Notes: generated by a model from the letters alone, not told the origin. A stretch of 64,000 bases of DNA from Xanthostigma xanthostigma (GCA_963575645.1 OY754464.1:30519501-30583500), one strand, 5' to 3'; shown: positions 11,593 through 24,168, counted from the first letter of the stretch. Numbers and translations are program-made.

Positions 11593-12980
11593 TTATGTGT
11601 TGTCTTAAATAGAATAGTTGAAAGGTGTGCTAAATAAATAATGTTGTCCGTAATTAGATTTGTTCCAATAAAATACCAAAATTGAGGGAAAGTTTGGTTG
11701 AGGAACAATAAAAAAAGCTTTACCAATGTTTTACTTATTATCATTTTAAATTTCACATGCACATTACAAGTCCTAAGCTTAAATGAAATATATTTTTTTA
11801 ATGCCACTTTTACATAATATAATAATTTTAAAGAAATTACGTTTGAGAAGTACGCTTTAGTTTGTATGTTGAACTGTTTTGTTAAACGTTTATTATTGTA
11901 AATAAATAATTTCCACCACGAACTGGAACAGTTTTGTTACAATATATAATTGATTAGTAAATTTAAAAATTTGAAATCGTATTAAAAATTCGCGGAAAAA
12001 TGATCCAGCGTGGGAAAAGGGATGATTATTTATTTCTATCACATTTTCACTGTCAAATTTTATTAAAATAATCACTCATCAAAATTTGTCGACTTAATTT
12101 ATCATTCTCGAATTTAAATTAGAGTTTTTTTAGAATAATCGACGCTACTGATAATTATTATGAACGTAAATAAACACTTAACTGAATTAAGAAAAACTAT
12201 TTTTTCTAGCCGCGAACTCATTTATAATAATAAGCACGTAAACTTGTAATGTTTTATTGGAAGACATAAAAATGCATATGGAATTATTAAGCCAATAACA
12301 CGGTCATATTAGACTGTGACCGAGTTGAAAGAATGAACGCTCTGACGTCACGTTCTGAGCATAGCACGATCATTTATGGTAATCTTGGAGGTAGCGTGCG
12401 AAGAGCTCGTACTATGTTATTTTATTGCTGCATCAATATAGATTGTAAACATTTATAAATTTGCTACAAAATATTTTCAACATTCCTCGCTACATACAAA
12501 TATGGTCACAAGGCAGAGTGACTTAAGTAGATCAGCTTTCCTAATAATGATAATTACATTTTTTTAGATTTATTTTTCCGTTCTGTTTTCTCTAGTATTT
12601 TGTATAAACGTTAGTCTATCAAATTCAAATAACATTTTAAAACTGCACTTTAACACTTCAATAGGCACGCGGTTACTGTTTAGTGTTTACCTAGATTGGC
12701 TTATTTTTTATGTAAGAAATGAGCGATAATATTAAAAATAGTGTAGCAAGTACTGTTACATTCACTCTCTCTCTCTCTTTTGTAATATTGTCAAAATTCG
12801 TTCGTTTTGCGTTTTGTTACCGATAGTTGAAGACGTAGTTGAATCGTCAACTAGTTAATTCTAAAAACAGAACCCGATGTTTTGTTGATGAGCGAATAAC
12901 AGTTCATTTAACTGGTTCGTTGAATGATTGAATCAACTCACACTACTAGTTTCAACTTTCGATCTTCGTGATTTAAGTTA
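11593..12980. other. no gene recognised
   Basis: AT-rich sequence. A CRE-like TGACGTCA lies near 12343 within a slightly less AT-rich stretch (12300-12420), and a CT microsatellite at about 12766-12780. None of these defines a gene. Confidence 0.4.
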
Positions 12981-13379
12981 AGGCCGCTGCACACGAGGCT
13001 AAAAACGCTGCTAGATTCCTTGCTAGATTTGCCTACTATTTTTCAAGCTTGTTTTGTGGATAGTTCTGATGCACGCGCAGTGACAGTTCGAATATAAACA
13101 CAGAGCAAAACGTGTCTGTTGTCTGACTTTGAGCAGAATGACACCACGTTGGTTTGTGGTCGTTTGTTCAATTGCCCACGTGATAAGATACTGCTTCCTG
13201 ATTGGTTCTTGCTCATACCTAGCAGCAGATCTAGCAGGGAAAATAGTCCCTGTTCTAATTTTAAAACCTATCTTGTGAGTTAGCAGGCCAGCCCGCAGTG
13301 ACGTCATTTTCAGCTTCGTACCCAGCCTACCGGCCAGCAAAACTCCTAGCAGCGTTTCTAGCCTCGTGTGCAGCGGTCT
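12981..13379. mobile_element. PIF/Harbinger-like MITE, family H (copy 2)
   Basis: The best preserved copy: AGGCCGCTGCACACGAGGCT at the left, AGCCTCGTGTGCAGCGGTCT at the right, and TTA on both flanks (12978-12980, 13380-13382). Subterminal CGCTGCTAGATTCCTTGC and AGCAGCGTTTCTAG are also inverted. A minus-strand frame inside is not related to any transposase motif I know. Confidence 0.85.
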
Positions 13380-14445
13380 TTAGATTACGCTGCTAGAAAT
13401 TGATCTGTACTGTAAAGGTGCTTATCATGTGCCCTAAAATATGCCACAAAGAGTGCGAGAATTTTTCACGAAAATTCGTTTATACCAGGCTTGCGTTCTG
13501 CTCGCGAACTGCTCACGAAGTGGTTTTAGAAACCTGAGTCCCAATATAGACGGAATCACGTATTTCCTACTCTATTTGTTTTCAGCTACTTTACTCACGT
13601 ATTTTTAAGTTTTTAGTCTCCATTTCACACGCAAAGTGTCTCCTCCTACGCTGCTTAGCCAATGGAAAAAGTTTGACAACGTTTAACCTCAAATTAACAA
13701 AGGCATTTTCTGATTGATTTATCACTGCCACAAAGTGAGGAGGAAGGAGAAATTGAAAATGCATGTGTCGATTAGTCTCGACAGGTTGAAAATACATGAT
13801 TTCTAATGTAGCTAGCAAATAAAAAATACGAATTTTGGAGTCACAAATAAAAAATTTAAATCTCCTAAATATGATTGATTTCCTAACTATCACAAAGTGT
13901 TTTTATGACCATTAATATAGCATCTTGATAAAATTTGATTCGTTATTATTCTTTATAATGCATATAATCATAGGTAGTTATCGGGATTAATTAAAAAAAA
14001 TATAAGAAAATTTTTTATTACTGACTTTTTTTATTACACTATACCTAGTCTATACATTTATTACGTTAATTTACCAATTATTTTACAAAGAAATAAGCAC
14101 ATCGTACCTATATAATTATTATTAATTTTTGTTTCTTGATAAAAAGAAGAATTATAATATCGTATATTTATAAAGATTTATACTTTTTTTGTTGAGTTTT
14201 ATTATATCAAATTATGTAAAAAAAAAACATTTTGAAATTACTTCATCAATTTGTAAATTATAAATTGATGAAATGATAAAAATAATAAGAAATAAAACAA
14301 ATTAAAGTACAGCATATTTAAAGCAAAATACTTTTCAACAATGGAGATAATATTATTATGATGATGTTAAATTTTAAAGAAAATAAACACTGAAGTAATA
14401 GACAAAAACGAATATGGAAAGAGAGAGAGAGAGAGTCGTAATTAC
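13380..14445. other. no gene recognised
   Basis: The 100-residue minus frame at 13591-13893 has no domain. A GA microsatellite lies at about 14419-14435 beside the possible exon, and a small inverted repeat (CATCAATTTGTAAATTATAA) near 14240-14275. Confidence 0.4.
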
Positions 14446-14535
14446 CGTCTGGTGTCTAGACATATCATCAGTGTAGTCAAGTCTCCCTGCTGGATAATCA
14501 TCTTTCTTTATTTGAGTGCTCTTGTCACCAAAACA
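14446..14535 (-). CDS. possible orphan internal exon (30 codons)
   Basis: On the minus strand, CTGACAG precedes and GTAATT follows a 90-nt open stretch, giving a phase 0-0 exon of 30 residues. Its composition is hydrophilic and protein-like (STQIKKDDYPAGRLDY, then TDDMSRHQT), unlike the Phe/Ile/Tyr-rich chance frames around it. A stop codon lies just upstream in frame, as expected outside an exon. The acceptor has a poor pyrimidine tract and no neighbouring exon was found, so it may be an isolated exon of a gene with very long introns, a retrocopied piece or chance. I do not recognise the protein. Confidence 0.3.
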
Positions 14536-15894
14536 CTGTCAGTGTAGCTATTCTGATTACTTTACAAAAATATTAACTTTCCTTAATATTCAAATATAAT
14601 ATTCGTTATCTTTTGAATAACAAGCTGTACAAAACTTTTGGACTCTTTTAATGGGAACTGAAAACTTACTTTTTGAGAAACTAATAATCTTGTTCAAAAA
14701 CTTTAAATGATATACATATACTTAAATAGCTACTACATCTTACTGATGAGAATATTAAAAGCTATAAAATGAAACATTTAATTTAACATTTCAAATTCTT
14801 ATAAATGTCATAAGAAAAAGAAAAAAGTATAAACATCTAAACTAGATAATTTAATGATTTTTTCATTTTAGTAAATACACGCTCGACATTTTTTAATACA
14901 ATAGCAAACATTTAAATCAATGAACAGATTAGATAAAAAAAAACAATCAGCTGCTTTACTTATTTTAACAAGTAGTTTTTTGGGGATTTATTATTTAGCC
15001 TTTAAGATCAAACTCAATAGAATATAGTATATCTTGGAAAATAGAGTCAACTACGGTCTATCACCCAAGACTTTAATTATATGTTAAAAGAAAATGGGAT
15101 AATTCCTAATATGACAGCCACCACTATCGACGCCCGTTTACAAATCTATTTGAAGATGCATTGTGTTTAGTGAGTACGAGATTCGGTGTAAAGATACCGA
15201 GAAACGATGTGCATTCATCAGTAAGGGGTGTAGGTAGATCTAGGTATCATGCACGCATGTGAAGTCTGGCCCAATAGTCATCGGTAAAAACTACTCGAAT
15301 GAAGCACCAGCAGTATAGGCCTGTTACACACTGATCCAATGCTCCTTGGTAAATAATAGCTTCGAGCAACATTAATATTATCTGGGAGTGGGGCATATTA
15401 TCTACAGACTACAGAGGAAAAAAAAGAAAACACGTATAAGAAGATGGTGGGTGGTTTCTTTTAAATTGTCGAGGTGTTGCATAAGAAGTTATTTACTCTA
15501 AAAAATGCCATTTTTTGGGACGCACGGAAATATTTAATGGATCGTAATGATTCAATTTAATATATGTATATGGGAAAAACAAAGAACATTAACTACAAAA
15601 TAAAACTGGAATTTTCAGTTAACTCTTAAATTTATACGGGTGTAATCATTCGTCAAGATCAATAAAAATAAAAACTTAAAAATCGCTAACAAAAAGACAT
15701 CCTAATTTCACATCGTGTGTCCGTTCCATGATTCAAATTTCTATAGATACAGACTTCATTGAATTTGAAGTTACGCAAGAAAGGTACAATCGTACAGAAA
15801 TCCGGCATTTAACCACGCAACTAATATAATAATTATAATTTTATACTTATTATACTTGTATTGTATTACTATGTATTTTTTATACATGATATAT
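14536..15894. other. no gene recognised
   Basis: AT-rich; a moderately complex stretch at 15050-15350 has no open frame or known motif. Confidence 0.4.
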
Positions 15895-16180
15895 TAGCGG
15901 TTCCACCCGGTTTCAACTGGGTGAAAAAAAACGAATAGGGGAGGGAACATGAGTACGCACGTTCATCTTAGTTTACCGAGATGAATGATCGGAGTTACCG
16001 TTCAAAAGTTTTTCTTGGACGGATAAATTTTACATTTTGCAACATTTTTCATTATATAGCCTCGATAAATAAACTATCCAACAAACATTTTTTTTTTTCA
16101 ATTCGAACCAGTAGTTCCTGAGATTAGCGCATTCAACCAAACAAACAAACTCTTCAGCTTTATATATTATTATAGATATA
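15895..16180 (+). mobile_element. SINE/LINE-type repeat, TAGCGGTCC family (copy 2)
   Basis: Head TAGCGGTTCCACCCGGTTTC, then GAGTACGCACGTTCATCTTA, GATCGGAGTTACCGTTCAAA, TTTTCATTATATAGCC and the tail CAGTAGTTCCTGAGATTAGC followed by AAACTCTTCAGCTTTATAT. Essentially full length but with an internal deletion relative to the copy at 34169. Confidence 0.75.
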
Positions 16181-17804
16181 GGTATATCGCATTGCATTAA
16201 ATATCCGAATTGTTGACAACAGTAATTGAACACTATAAAAACACGAGCACGAGTGACGCGACACGAGAAAAGTGGTATTATAGCTGGCGTTCTTCGATAA
16301 ATATTCGACCAAACTCATTAGAAGATCGTTAAGCAAGACGGTTCCTTTAGTTCGGGTTGGTACCTGATCGGTACTGGCCATTCTCTTTGACCAGATCCAA
16401 TATCTTCCAGTTTCCAATTATGTGACGATCATTGCTATTGGTGAAGCGACCACACTACTCGCCCATAACGAGTCTTGGAAAGTATTGGACCAGGCTGGAC
16501 TGAGTGTGACCTCAGCTTGAGGACACCACCGAAGCACTATAAGGCAGCCCTCCTGGTATATGTGTATAATATAACGTTTTTATTTTAAAGTCTAATTCGA
16601 TACGCTTGACTGCTACTTCAATCCATATCTGATCGCCGGAACACTGAAATGCTCCACGCAGTTCAAGCAAAAGGAGAATATGTACGCAAGAATCGCCATT
16701 TGCCTACAAAAATAACAGCACGTGAATTATTTGGGTAAATAATGTAGGTTCACATGTTTTCCACGGTGTTCCTAGTTCCATTTTTAATTTAATGATTTCA
16801 TGCTAATATAACCGTCTTTGAAAAATATCGTTAAGTAAATTTTAACATAAAATTGGATTTAATAGTTCGTTTTATTTCATATTTCTTTGTAGACTCATGC
16901 TCTGTTTCTGATACAGCTTTAAGTTTTAAATCTAGATTTAAGAATGTTATTTGTTTTCATTCAAATAGAGATATTCATTTAATTGAAAACAAGTGTATCA
17001 GAAACCGAACATCAGACTTGTGCCTGTTCTTCGTTTATTCAAAAGTCTTGTGCATTGTAAATCTATGTGGTAAGTTATACTCTACCTTCTAGCCGCGTTC
17101 TCTAAAGACTGAAAAGCGCATTGTCTGTATCTTCAATCAACGTGTAAGCGGCGTGGAACTCTGATGATCTGACGCATTTGATGCGCAAGCAACCAGATAT
17201 TTAGATTAATTGTTTTATAGTTTTAATAGTGAATCTTTTATGGCACAATTACAGTATAGGATATAAAATACAAATACGTAAACATTCAATTGTCATCTAT
17301 ATTCTATAATCTATATAAAATTAAAATATATGTATACGAGTATAATGCAGACGGTGTATAATTGAAATGTTATGATTGTCTGATGAAGAATTAATATATT
17401 ACCTAATAATGTTGCTATGAAACAATAATCAATTAATTTTATCTATACCTATTCCTCTATCCCCCGAAATCACTTCATATTGAAATCATAAGGATCGAAA
17501 AAAAATTTTAAGTAAAAGAGGTTTTAGCCTCTGAGGAGAAGGGAACACAAAATTTCATTAATTTATAAGGTTTTTTTATGTTAGCTGAAAATTTATTTTT
17601 GTTATTAAACGTTGGAGAAAGTTGCATAAGCCCTATTGTACGAGTATTTCGTATTTTTGTTGATTGTAAGTTTCCTGTTAAGGAAAACTACCAAATATGG
17701 TGACTAATCAATGCAGAAGTTACCTACGCGTGCACTTTTTTATAACTAGTCTTCTTTTGCTGAACAAAATGACTCAGTTTTGCCTGAATTCAGTTTTATT
17801 TTCC
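16181..17804. other. no gene recognised
   Basis: The 85-residue minus frame at 16160-16417 and the plus frame at 16853-17092 lack recognisable motifs. The segment 16380-16560 is less AT-rich and may be an old transposon scrap. Confidence 0.35.
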
Positions 17805-17848
17805 ATTTGTCGAAGTAAAGTTAGTAGAACTTTACTTCGACAAATAAT
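17805..17848. repeat. short perfect inverted repeat
   Basis: ATTTGTCGAAGTAAAGTT and its exact complement are separated by a few bases. It sits just beyond a reverse transcriptase relic. Confidence 0.75.
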
Positions 17849-17869
17849 ACGGCTTTCTGTAGTCTGTTA

Positions 17870-18007
17870 ACAACCATTCAGGACGTCAGGATTTTGTTAG
17901 AAGTGCTGTATCGCCACTAAACAGTGATTATGACATTATTGGCACGCGGAATGTCGTTAACATAAATATTACAAGGTACTGGTCCGGAAATGGATCCTTG
18001 CAAGTTG
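17870..18007 (-). pseudogene. Jockey-like LINE reverse transcriptase scrap
   Basis: Minus-strand translation gives LQGSISGPVPCNIYVNDIP, matching the LINE motif PQGSVLGPxLFNIYxxDIP, followed by RANNVIITV, then a stop and a frame change after which SGDTALLTKS continues where YADDTALLT is expected. The catalytic box is destroyed and the fragment is only about 45 codons. It is a decayed retrotransposon piece, too short for ordinary frame finding. Confidence 0.65.
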
Positions 18008-19733
18008 AAGGGATTCGCCGCGTGTAGAGGATTTAATGCCACGAATTTATATTACAAACTGTCTGTATTATTTATCAGGAAATAGATAAATCAGTTCCGG
18101 CGAAGATTGAAATTACATTGTTCTGTGAATCAGTTCCAAGTTGCTACTAACATGCTTACTGTATACCTATGTCTTTTGCCCTGGATTGAATGCTTTGTTG
18201 TCACTCAGTTACCATTTCTGTGAAATTAAACTATCTATTGCCAGAATTTGTTCTAAATTTGCCTGAAGTTTTGTCTATAGTCGAGATGTACGCTTTTTGA
18301 AAGTAGGTTATATGTTTGTTTTCCTTGAACATGTTTTATAGTCTTCGTACCGTGAATACTTTACTGCGCCATGCACGTGAATAGTAATAATGGCGAAATT
18401 TGTGTAGTAATTGAATGACGGCGTTGCTGGTCATACATCTGCAAGAAAACATGTAGATCTAAAAGAGATAGTGTTTGAGAAAACGATGAAATTCAAACAA
18501 TTTTAACATTGTACAATATTGGTATAGCTGAGTCCCTCCACGTGGATACTGGCACGAATTCCTCCCTGCTTGTAAATGTATTTGTCATGAAATGTCATTC
18601 ATTTGTCTAAAAGTGGAATGCGATGTTGGAAGACAATTTTATAATTACAACATAATATCCAATGAAATGTTCATTTTATTAAGAAATTGTGTTGAAATGC
18701 TAAGTAGTAAATTTTTTTGTTCGAATACAAATACTGTTAACAACGCTAATCATTAAAAATCAATTATTTATGGTGCTATTTTGTATGGTTAACATAAGAA
18801 TTTACATTTTTTTGTCATTTTCTAACAAATTTAACATTAATAAAAATAATAATAAATGTTTATTGCCCTAAATGTACAAATTTAGGCAATAGAGACAGAA
18901 TCAAACTACAGTTTGATCTTCCTCCTGCCCCTGTACATATGACTTGAGACAGTACATTAATTATAAAATCACATTTACAAAAACAAAAATTAAAAATCTA
19001 GTTACATAAGCTAGAGTGAGATATAGATTTAACAGCGCCGTTCGTTTTAACATTAACCATACAGAATAGCGTCATTAAAACCGTTGCATAGCAAAAACAC
19101 ATTCAACAAATATATCTTTTGTACTCTATTCATAGTCTGTTCTGGTTGAAAGATAAATTATGTATTGGAAACTAATATTATTCTGCTAATATTATGTTAA
19201 TCACTAAACAAACAATGCCAGGGTTGAAATAAAAGCAGCACATTTCGTCATGACATGATTTATTTCTAAAAACCTGTTTAAACATACAAGTGAAGCGACC
19301 ACTGTAGCAAAGTCTACCCCATAAAGCTAAAGAAAAAAACATTTATAGCAAGGATTTAATGTTTAGAGAAATGAAAAACGGATTGTTGAGTTATGCACTA
19401 AATAATTTTTTTTTAATAATTTTTAGAATAAAATTACTCATACAGCAAAAATAATTTATATAATAACATCCAATAACAAAAACATAAGTAAAATTTTATA
19501 AAAGACTACAGACGGTAGAGACTCTATATCGTTGGGATTCCTTATGATTAGATTTTTAGCCTCTTTTTCTTTGCAATATTTCGTTACACTTTCAATCTCA
19601 AAATCGGATTTATCCTATCGTGCGAAAAAAAGTTGTGCCCGAAAAACGACCATTACTTAGTAAGAACTTTATATACTTAGCACTTACACATAAAGTTCGA
19701 ACTAAATATTAGTCAGTAATTTTCATTAACTTC
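18008..19733. other. no gene; possible LINE 3' end
   Basis: AATAATAATAAATGTTTATT at about 18842-18862 looks like the reverse of a LINE 3' tail, followed to about 19000 by more complex sequence that might be its 3' untranslated region. Otherwise no feature. Confidence 0.3.
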
Positions 19734-19869
19734 TTAGTTTTTGACGTGATAACGTCTTATAAATTGATGAATCACCAATCTTATAAATTGATAAAACACC
19801 GACTGCATGCACGAAAAAGTGTAACGTAACGTTCCTAACGCGTAACGTTCCGCCTGACCCTGTGCGTGC
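19734..19869 (+). mobile_element. MITE family B, left half of an interrupted copy
   Basis: TTTTTGACGTGATAACGTCT through CCTGACCCTGTGCGTGC matches the left part of the complete copy at 40201. An internal CTTATAAATTGATGAA...CACC block is duplicated. The right half resumes at 20645. Confidence 0.75.
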
Positions 19870-20644
19870 TTTTTGCTAATTTCTCGCTCAATTTAAATCA
19901 GATCGGTTTGAAACCAGTCTTAAACGAAAGAGGAGAACATTTTACATAGATTTCGTATAACAGAATTTGCCTAAACAGTTTTTTTATACAAATTTATATA
20001 GAAAGATAGCTGTATAAATGCAATGTTGTCTAATGCATGACGCGACGCGGTCGGTCGTCTTTGTTTGCCGTAGGTACATGGAAATTAGAAAATAACGTAT
20101 GTCTTGGTCTTAACATGAAAACGGCTGCATTTCTATTGTTTAATTCAATTTTTTGACATTAGTATTTTGTGAAATGCAACGCCTTCTAAGTTAACTATTG
20201 GAATAACTAATTATTATTAGAACATAATACTTTGACAGTTGCAAACGTCACTTTTGACATTTCTTATCATTCCGACACCAAGGATAAGCGGATTGAAACC
20301 AAATTTTGGGAGGATGTTTGATGTGCAAATATGAAGTGGCCTATTGTTTTTGGGGAACATCGGCGCATGCGTAAAAGAATATATCTCTTATAATGATGTT
20401 TTATATAATAATAATATAGTTTTTAAAACGGTTTTTACTCTATCTATTTTTACTAGAAATTTTTGTAAATTTTTTGGGGAAAATCGGCGCATGCGCAAAA
20501 GAGATACATGCCATAGTTGTTTTTTATATAATAATAGTGTACTTTTTATAGTGTTTTATTATTCTACTTAATAAAATTTACCTAAATTTGAAGCGAAAGA
20601 TGCAATATCATAGATTCGAATTATTATAATTATTATATAAATTT
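19870..20644 (+). mobile_element. fragment of the composite repeat nested in MITE B
   Basis: TTTCTCGCTCAATTTAAATC, GCAACGCCTTCTAAGTTAAC and two CGGCGCATGCG units match successive parts of the complete element at 60912-62383. Its position between the halves of MITE B shows either insertion into it or that both travel together (see finding). Confidence 0.7.
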
Positions 20645-20722
20645 AGGTTATGTATTACGGAATACGTTATCACGTAAAACTATCGTCCGTAAACCGACTT
20701 TACAGACAACCAATTTTTTTTT
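20645..20722 (+). mobile_element. MITE family B, right half
   Basis: GGTTATGTATTACGGAATAC, then ACGTTATCACGTAAAACTAT and CTTTACAGACAACCAATTTT is the right end that pairs with 19734-19869. Confidence 0.75.
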
Positions 20723-22509
20723 GTTCTTATTCATTTTTTTCCAAAAAGCAATAATTTTGTGGGTACATGTTATTTTACATCGAATTCCGAATTCAATTTG
20801 ATACATAATCCTTAAAGAGTTCAGATGTCGGAATAAGATATGCGTAACATCTTTGATATACACATTTGCCCAGCTTTTCTCCTTAAACCGGATCTGTACG
20901 TACTATAAGGTAAACACATTATGTTATATTAGTATGCATGTATTCAACGCAAAACATGTGATTTATTCTATTGAAATTTGTAAAGCAAATAAATTGTACC
21001 TATACCTATTATCGAAAAACTAATGTAATTTTGTGGATATTCGTTAAAATTTGAAAATAAATACGTAATAGAAATATAAACGAAAATCCGCGTGTAATTA
21101 TACCTCAGCTATTACTTCAAATATAAACGTTGAATCATAATAGATATGATCTCACGTAAATACAATTTATATTATATACAATTATATGTACTCGGTAGGT
21201 TACCATTTCAAATCCACAAGTAGAATTATAATTTACTTTCCAAAATTTCACATTATTTTTTCGTTTTGACGTTCCACGAGTCCTAAAAACATATTTTTGG
21301 AAAAAAAGTCTATTCGTCTGTGAGCACCAGCAAATGGCTGAGTGGATTGAAACCAAATTTTTTTCGGATGTTTAACATGTAAGTATCTAATAGGTAATGA
21401 CTAAAATTCTAAAAGAAAAAATATATTTAGAAAAATACGCTTTCATATTATAATATCAACTTATCAAAAGTAGAAAACATATTTCTTCTCTTCTATCATG
21501 AGTACTTATCAGAGACATTTAATATAAGGAGACACAACATCCCATTCATAAAACACGATTTGTTTATAATCATACATAGTTTCACAGTTTTAAATAAGTT
21601 GGAAAGAGATGGCTTTAAAAAGGCAACGTTGTAACGGAAGCTTCTTCAGCATTATCTTAACCAGGGGCGTATGGTTTTTTCGGGATTATTAAAAACAAGA
21701 ATTTTTAACGTAAATTAAAAATATATTTTGTGTTAATGGAATATTCATATAACATTAGAACATACCTAACAATTGTAAAGCCAGGTTTTACAATATTTAT
21801 TTAATAAAAGGAACAAAATTTACTTGAATATCAGTTAGAAGTAATTAATACTGGAGAGGTTCTAGACGCAATAGAAACTGATTTTACGTTTTATTAAAAT
21901 AATTTACTCTAGAAGATAAAATTTGGTATGTAATTTGAATCATAAAGATTTTAACGTGATTTGTTTTATCGCATATAATCTGGTGGTCAAAGCATTTTAA
22001 TTGCCAAACGTCACTGTGTAGTAAAGTGGCATTTTACTAAACGATTTTAAATGCAATAATGTGCCTTTACTAACAAATGAGAATAATAAACTGGCCACGT
22101 GCGAGTAGAACTTGCGAGGAGAGGGTATGTACCATTCCGTTTTTTGTGAAAACTTTAATACTTAAGATTTTCGTTTTAGTTTTCCTGTAAACTATAAGAG
22201 GGGGCCCTATATTCGCTATTTTTTCCAAATTTTAGACTCAGTAGTTTTGGAGTGAAGGATTTCGGTACTGGGTACATATTAAATATTTATTCTTTCTTTT
22301 GTACCTGACCGCTAAGGTAGGGCAATTTCCGTATCTATATATTTTTTAGTTATTTTGAGTAGGTAATAAAAGACAACATCGGATTTTTCTTATATTATTT
22401 ATTACATATTATCACAAGAAATTTTTAGACAATAATCAGTCTTAGATATAATAATTATTAATGGCATAATTAAAGACTACTGCAAATAAGTTGAGTTTAT
22501 TTGTTTTAC
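20723..22509. other. no intact gene; composite-repeat scrap at 21240-21420
   Basis: GAGTGGATTGAAACCAAATT followed by CGGATGTTTAACATG matches the middle of the composite repeat (compare 51745-51900). The rest is AT-rich without signal. AATAAA at about 22396 in minus orientation could serve the THAP relic. Confidence 0.4.
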
Positions 22510-23069
22510 CTGTAAGATAAACGATCAGTAAAAACTGTGGTATTAAATTGGGGATCAGCATCTGGTCTTATTTGCCTTCGTCCACTTAGTTGAGTAGTCA
22601 TAATATCGCTCCGATCAAAATAATCTGAACAAATTTGAGCAAACTTTTTGACATGCTGGTTTCGTAAATCCAAAATATCATCCATCTTTGTCTGCGCTCA
22701 TGATTTACAGGAAAGCTACAACAATATAAATAAACATTAAAGTATACTAAAATGTGCTGTAAAAGGTAAACGAAATGTTTACCTTCGAAAAATCTAGGTT
22801 TAGTAAATAAGTCCAACAAAATTATCTATTCAGCTTAAAGATGGGAAATCTAGCTTAGAATTTAACAATCATTTTTTTAATCCTCCATCAAGATATTTTT
22901 TAAAGAAGTGCACATGTAAAATTGTTTTTGCAATAATTTAATAAAAATAATTTTTAACTACGTCTACACCACTGCTTAACTTAAAAAAAACATATCTTAC
23001 TTACCGCCGAAATATCAATCCGGGATTAGAATAATCCATTTTTTTGCAAACTACGCACTGCCGAACCAT
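22510..23069 (-). pseudogene. THAP-domain zinc-finger gene, two exons, frameshifted
   Basis: Exon 1 (23069 down to 23005) begins MVRQCVVCKKMDYSNPGLIF and ends at a perfect GTAAGT donor. Exon 2 (22715 down to 22510) follows a TTGTTGTAG acceptor and continues in phase with RFPVNHERRQRW, giving the FxRFP...R..W core of a THAP domain. A shift of one base near 22682 is then needed to read ILDLRNQHVKKFAQICSDYF and RRQIRPDADP, the THAP C-terminal half. The zinc ligands are C5, C8 and C50, but the last ligand is Tyr (CSDYF, usual CSxHF). A GTAAAA donor closes exon 2. THAP domains bind DNA and occur in P-like transposases and host regulators; which one this came from is unclear. Frameshift plus ligand loss point to a pseudogene. 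Confidence 0.75.
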
Positions 23070-23925
23070 TGTAAATTGTCAATACTAATAAAAAAAAAAA
23101 TGAAAAATACTTGATTTTCGCAAAATGTCACACAAAGCACATAGCAACACTGCAACTTCCGTAATGACAATAAAAGGAATGCATTGAATGAAAAGTGAAT
23201 CATGCGTTCATGCAGTGTTGTCACATGTATTTTCCAACAGATGCATTTAATATAAGTTATATACCCTTCGTCTTCAGCTCGCCGAAGTTTGTCAACGTTG
23301 AATTCTGATAGAAACGGTGTATGATCAGGTTAAAATGTAAACAGTTGGATCTGCTTATATTAAATATCTCTGGTACTTATACATATTTCACTAAATTCAT
23401 CGAGTGCTTCGTGTTTTTAAACGTTATAGAAAAAAAGAAATGTATTTCTACTTTTTAGTGCACTAATTTTTTTAAATAATATATATTTTTTTCCAAAAAG
23501 CGCCTTTCTTGTTCATTATGTTATAAAAATAACAGTTCTTATAATTTCTTTAAAAAAGAAAAAAACACTTGAAAACCCGATTCGACCAGCAGCTTCGAAG
23601 ATTTAGTACTGACCTTTTAAATAACAAATTTAGTTAAAAAAAACAACGAATTTACGAATACATTCGTTTTCAGTGTAGTGTTCTATTTACATACATCTGT
23701 GAAATGTGATCCATTTTTTACGACAAAAACATATAGTTTTATACAAATCTTTGATTATTGTATTAATTTCATATTGTTTGTTAATATATTGTCTGAAAAA
23801 TTGGTCGATAATTTTATTTATTGATATAGTTTTATATTTACGAATTAGTTATAGAACACAGGTCTGTATAAAATTCATTTCTTGTGTCTTTAAAATAGTT
23901 GGAAAAACACTGAATATGATTAAAA
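23070..23925. other. no gene recognised
   Basis: AT-rich. The region above 23069 would be the promoter side of the THAP relic; no core promoter motif is evident. ATTGTCTGAAAAATTGGTCG at about 23788 is a scrap of the GTCGACCA repeat. Confidence 0.4.
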
Positions 23926-24155
23926 AAAAATAAAATATAGTTTAAAAAAAACTAAAAAACACGCTTTATATCGGACTAAAAAGTAAAAAATAATTGTTTT
24001 AAAATAAGCTTAAAAAGCGTTGGGCGCTCGATGTACGAAAATGTGGAACAAAGCGCCCCACGCTTTTTAAGCTTATTTTAAAACAATTATTTTTTACTTT
24101 TTAGTCCGATATAAAGCGTGTTTTTTAGTTTTTTTTAAACTATATTTTATTTTTC
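23926..24155. mobile_element. foldback element with about 103-bp arms
   Basis: The left arm (23926-24028) starts AAAATAAAATATAG and the right arm (24052-24155) is its complement, nearly perfect, around a 23-base loop. The inner ends carry AAAAAGCGTTGGGCGCT and AGCGCCCCACGCTTTTT. No coding. Confidence 0.85.
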
Positions 24156-24168
24156 ACTTTTTTAGTTT

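Noticed and set aside
13023-13340. 105-codon minus frame inside the MITE at 12981-13379
   Set aside because: Entirely within the element, not conserved in the other three copies and without a transposase motif.
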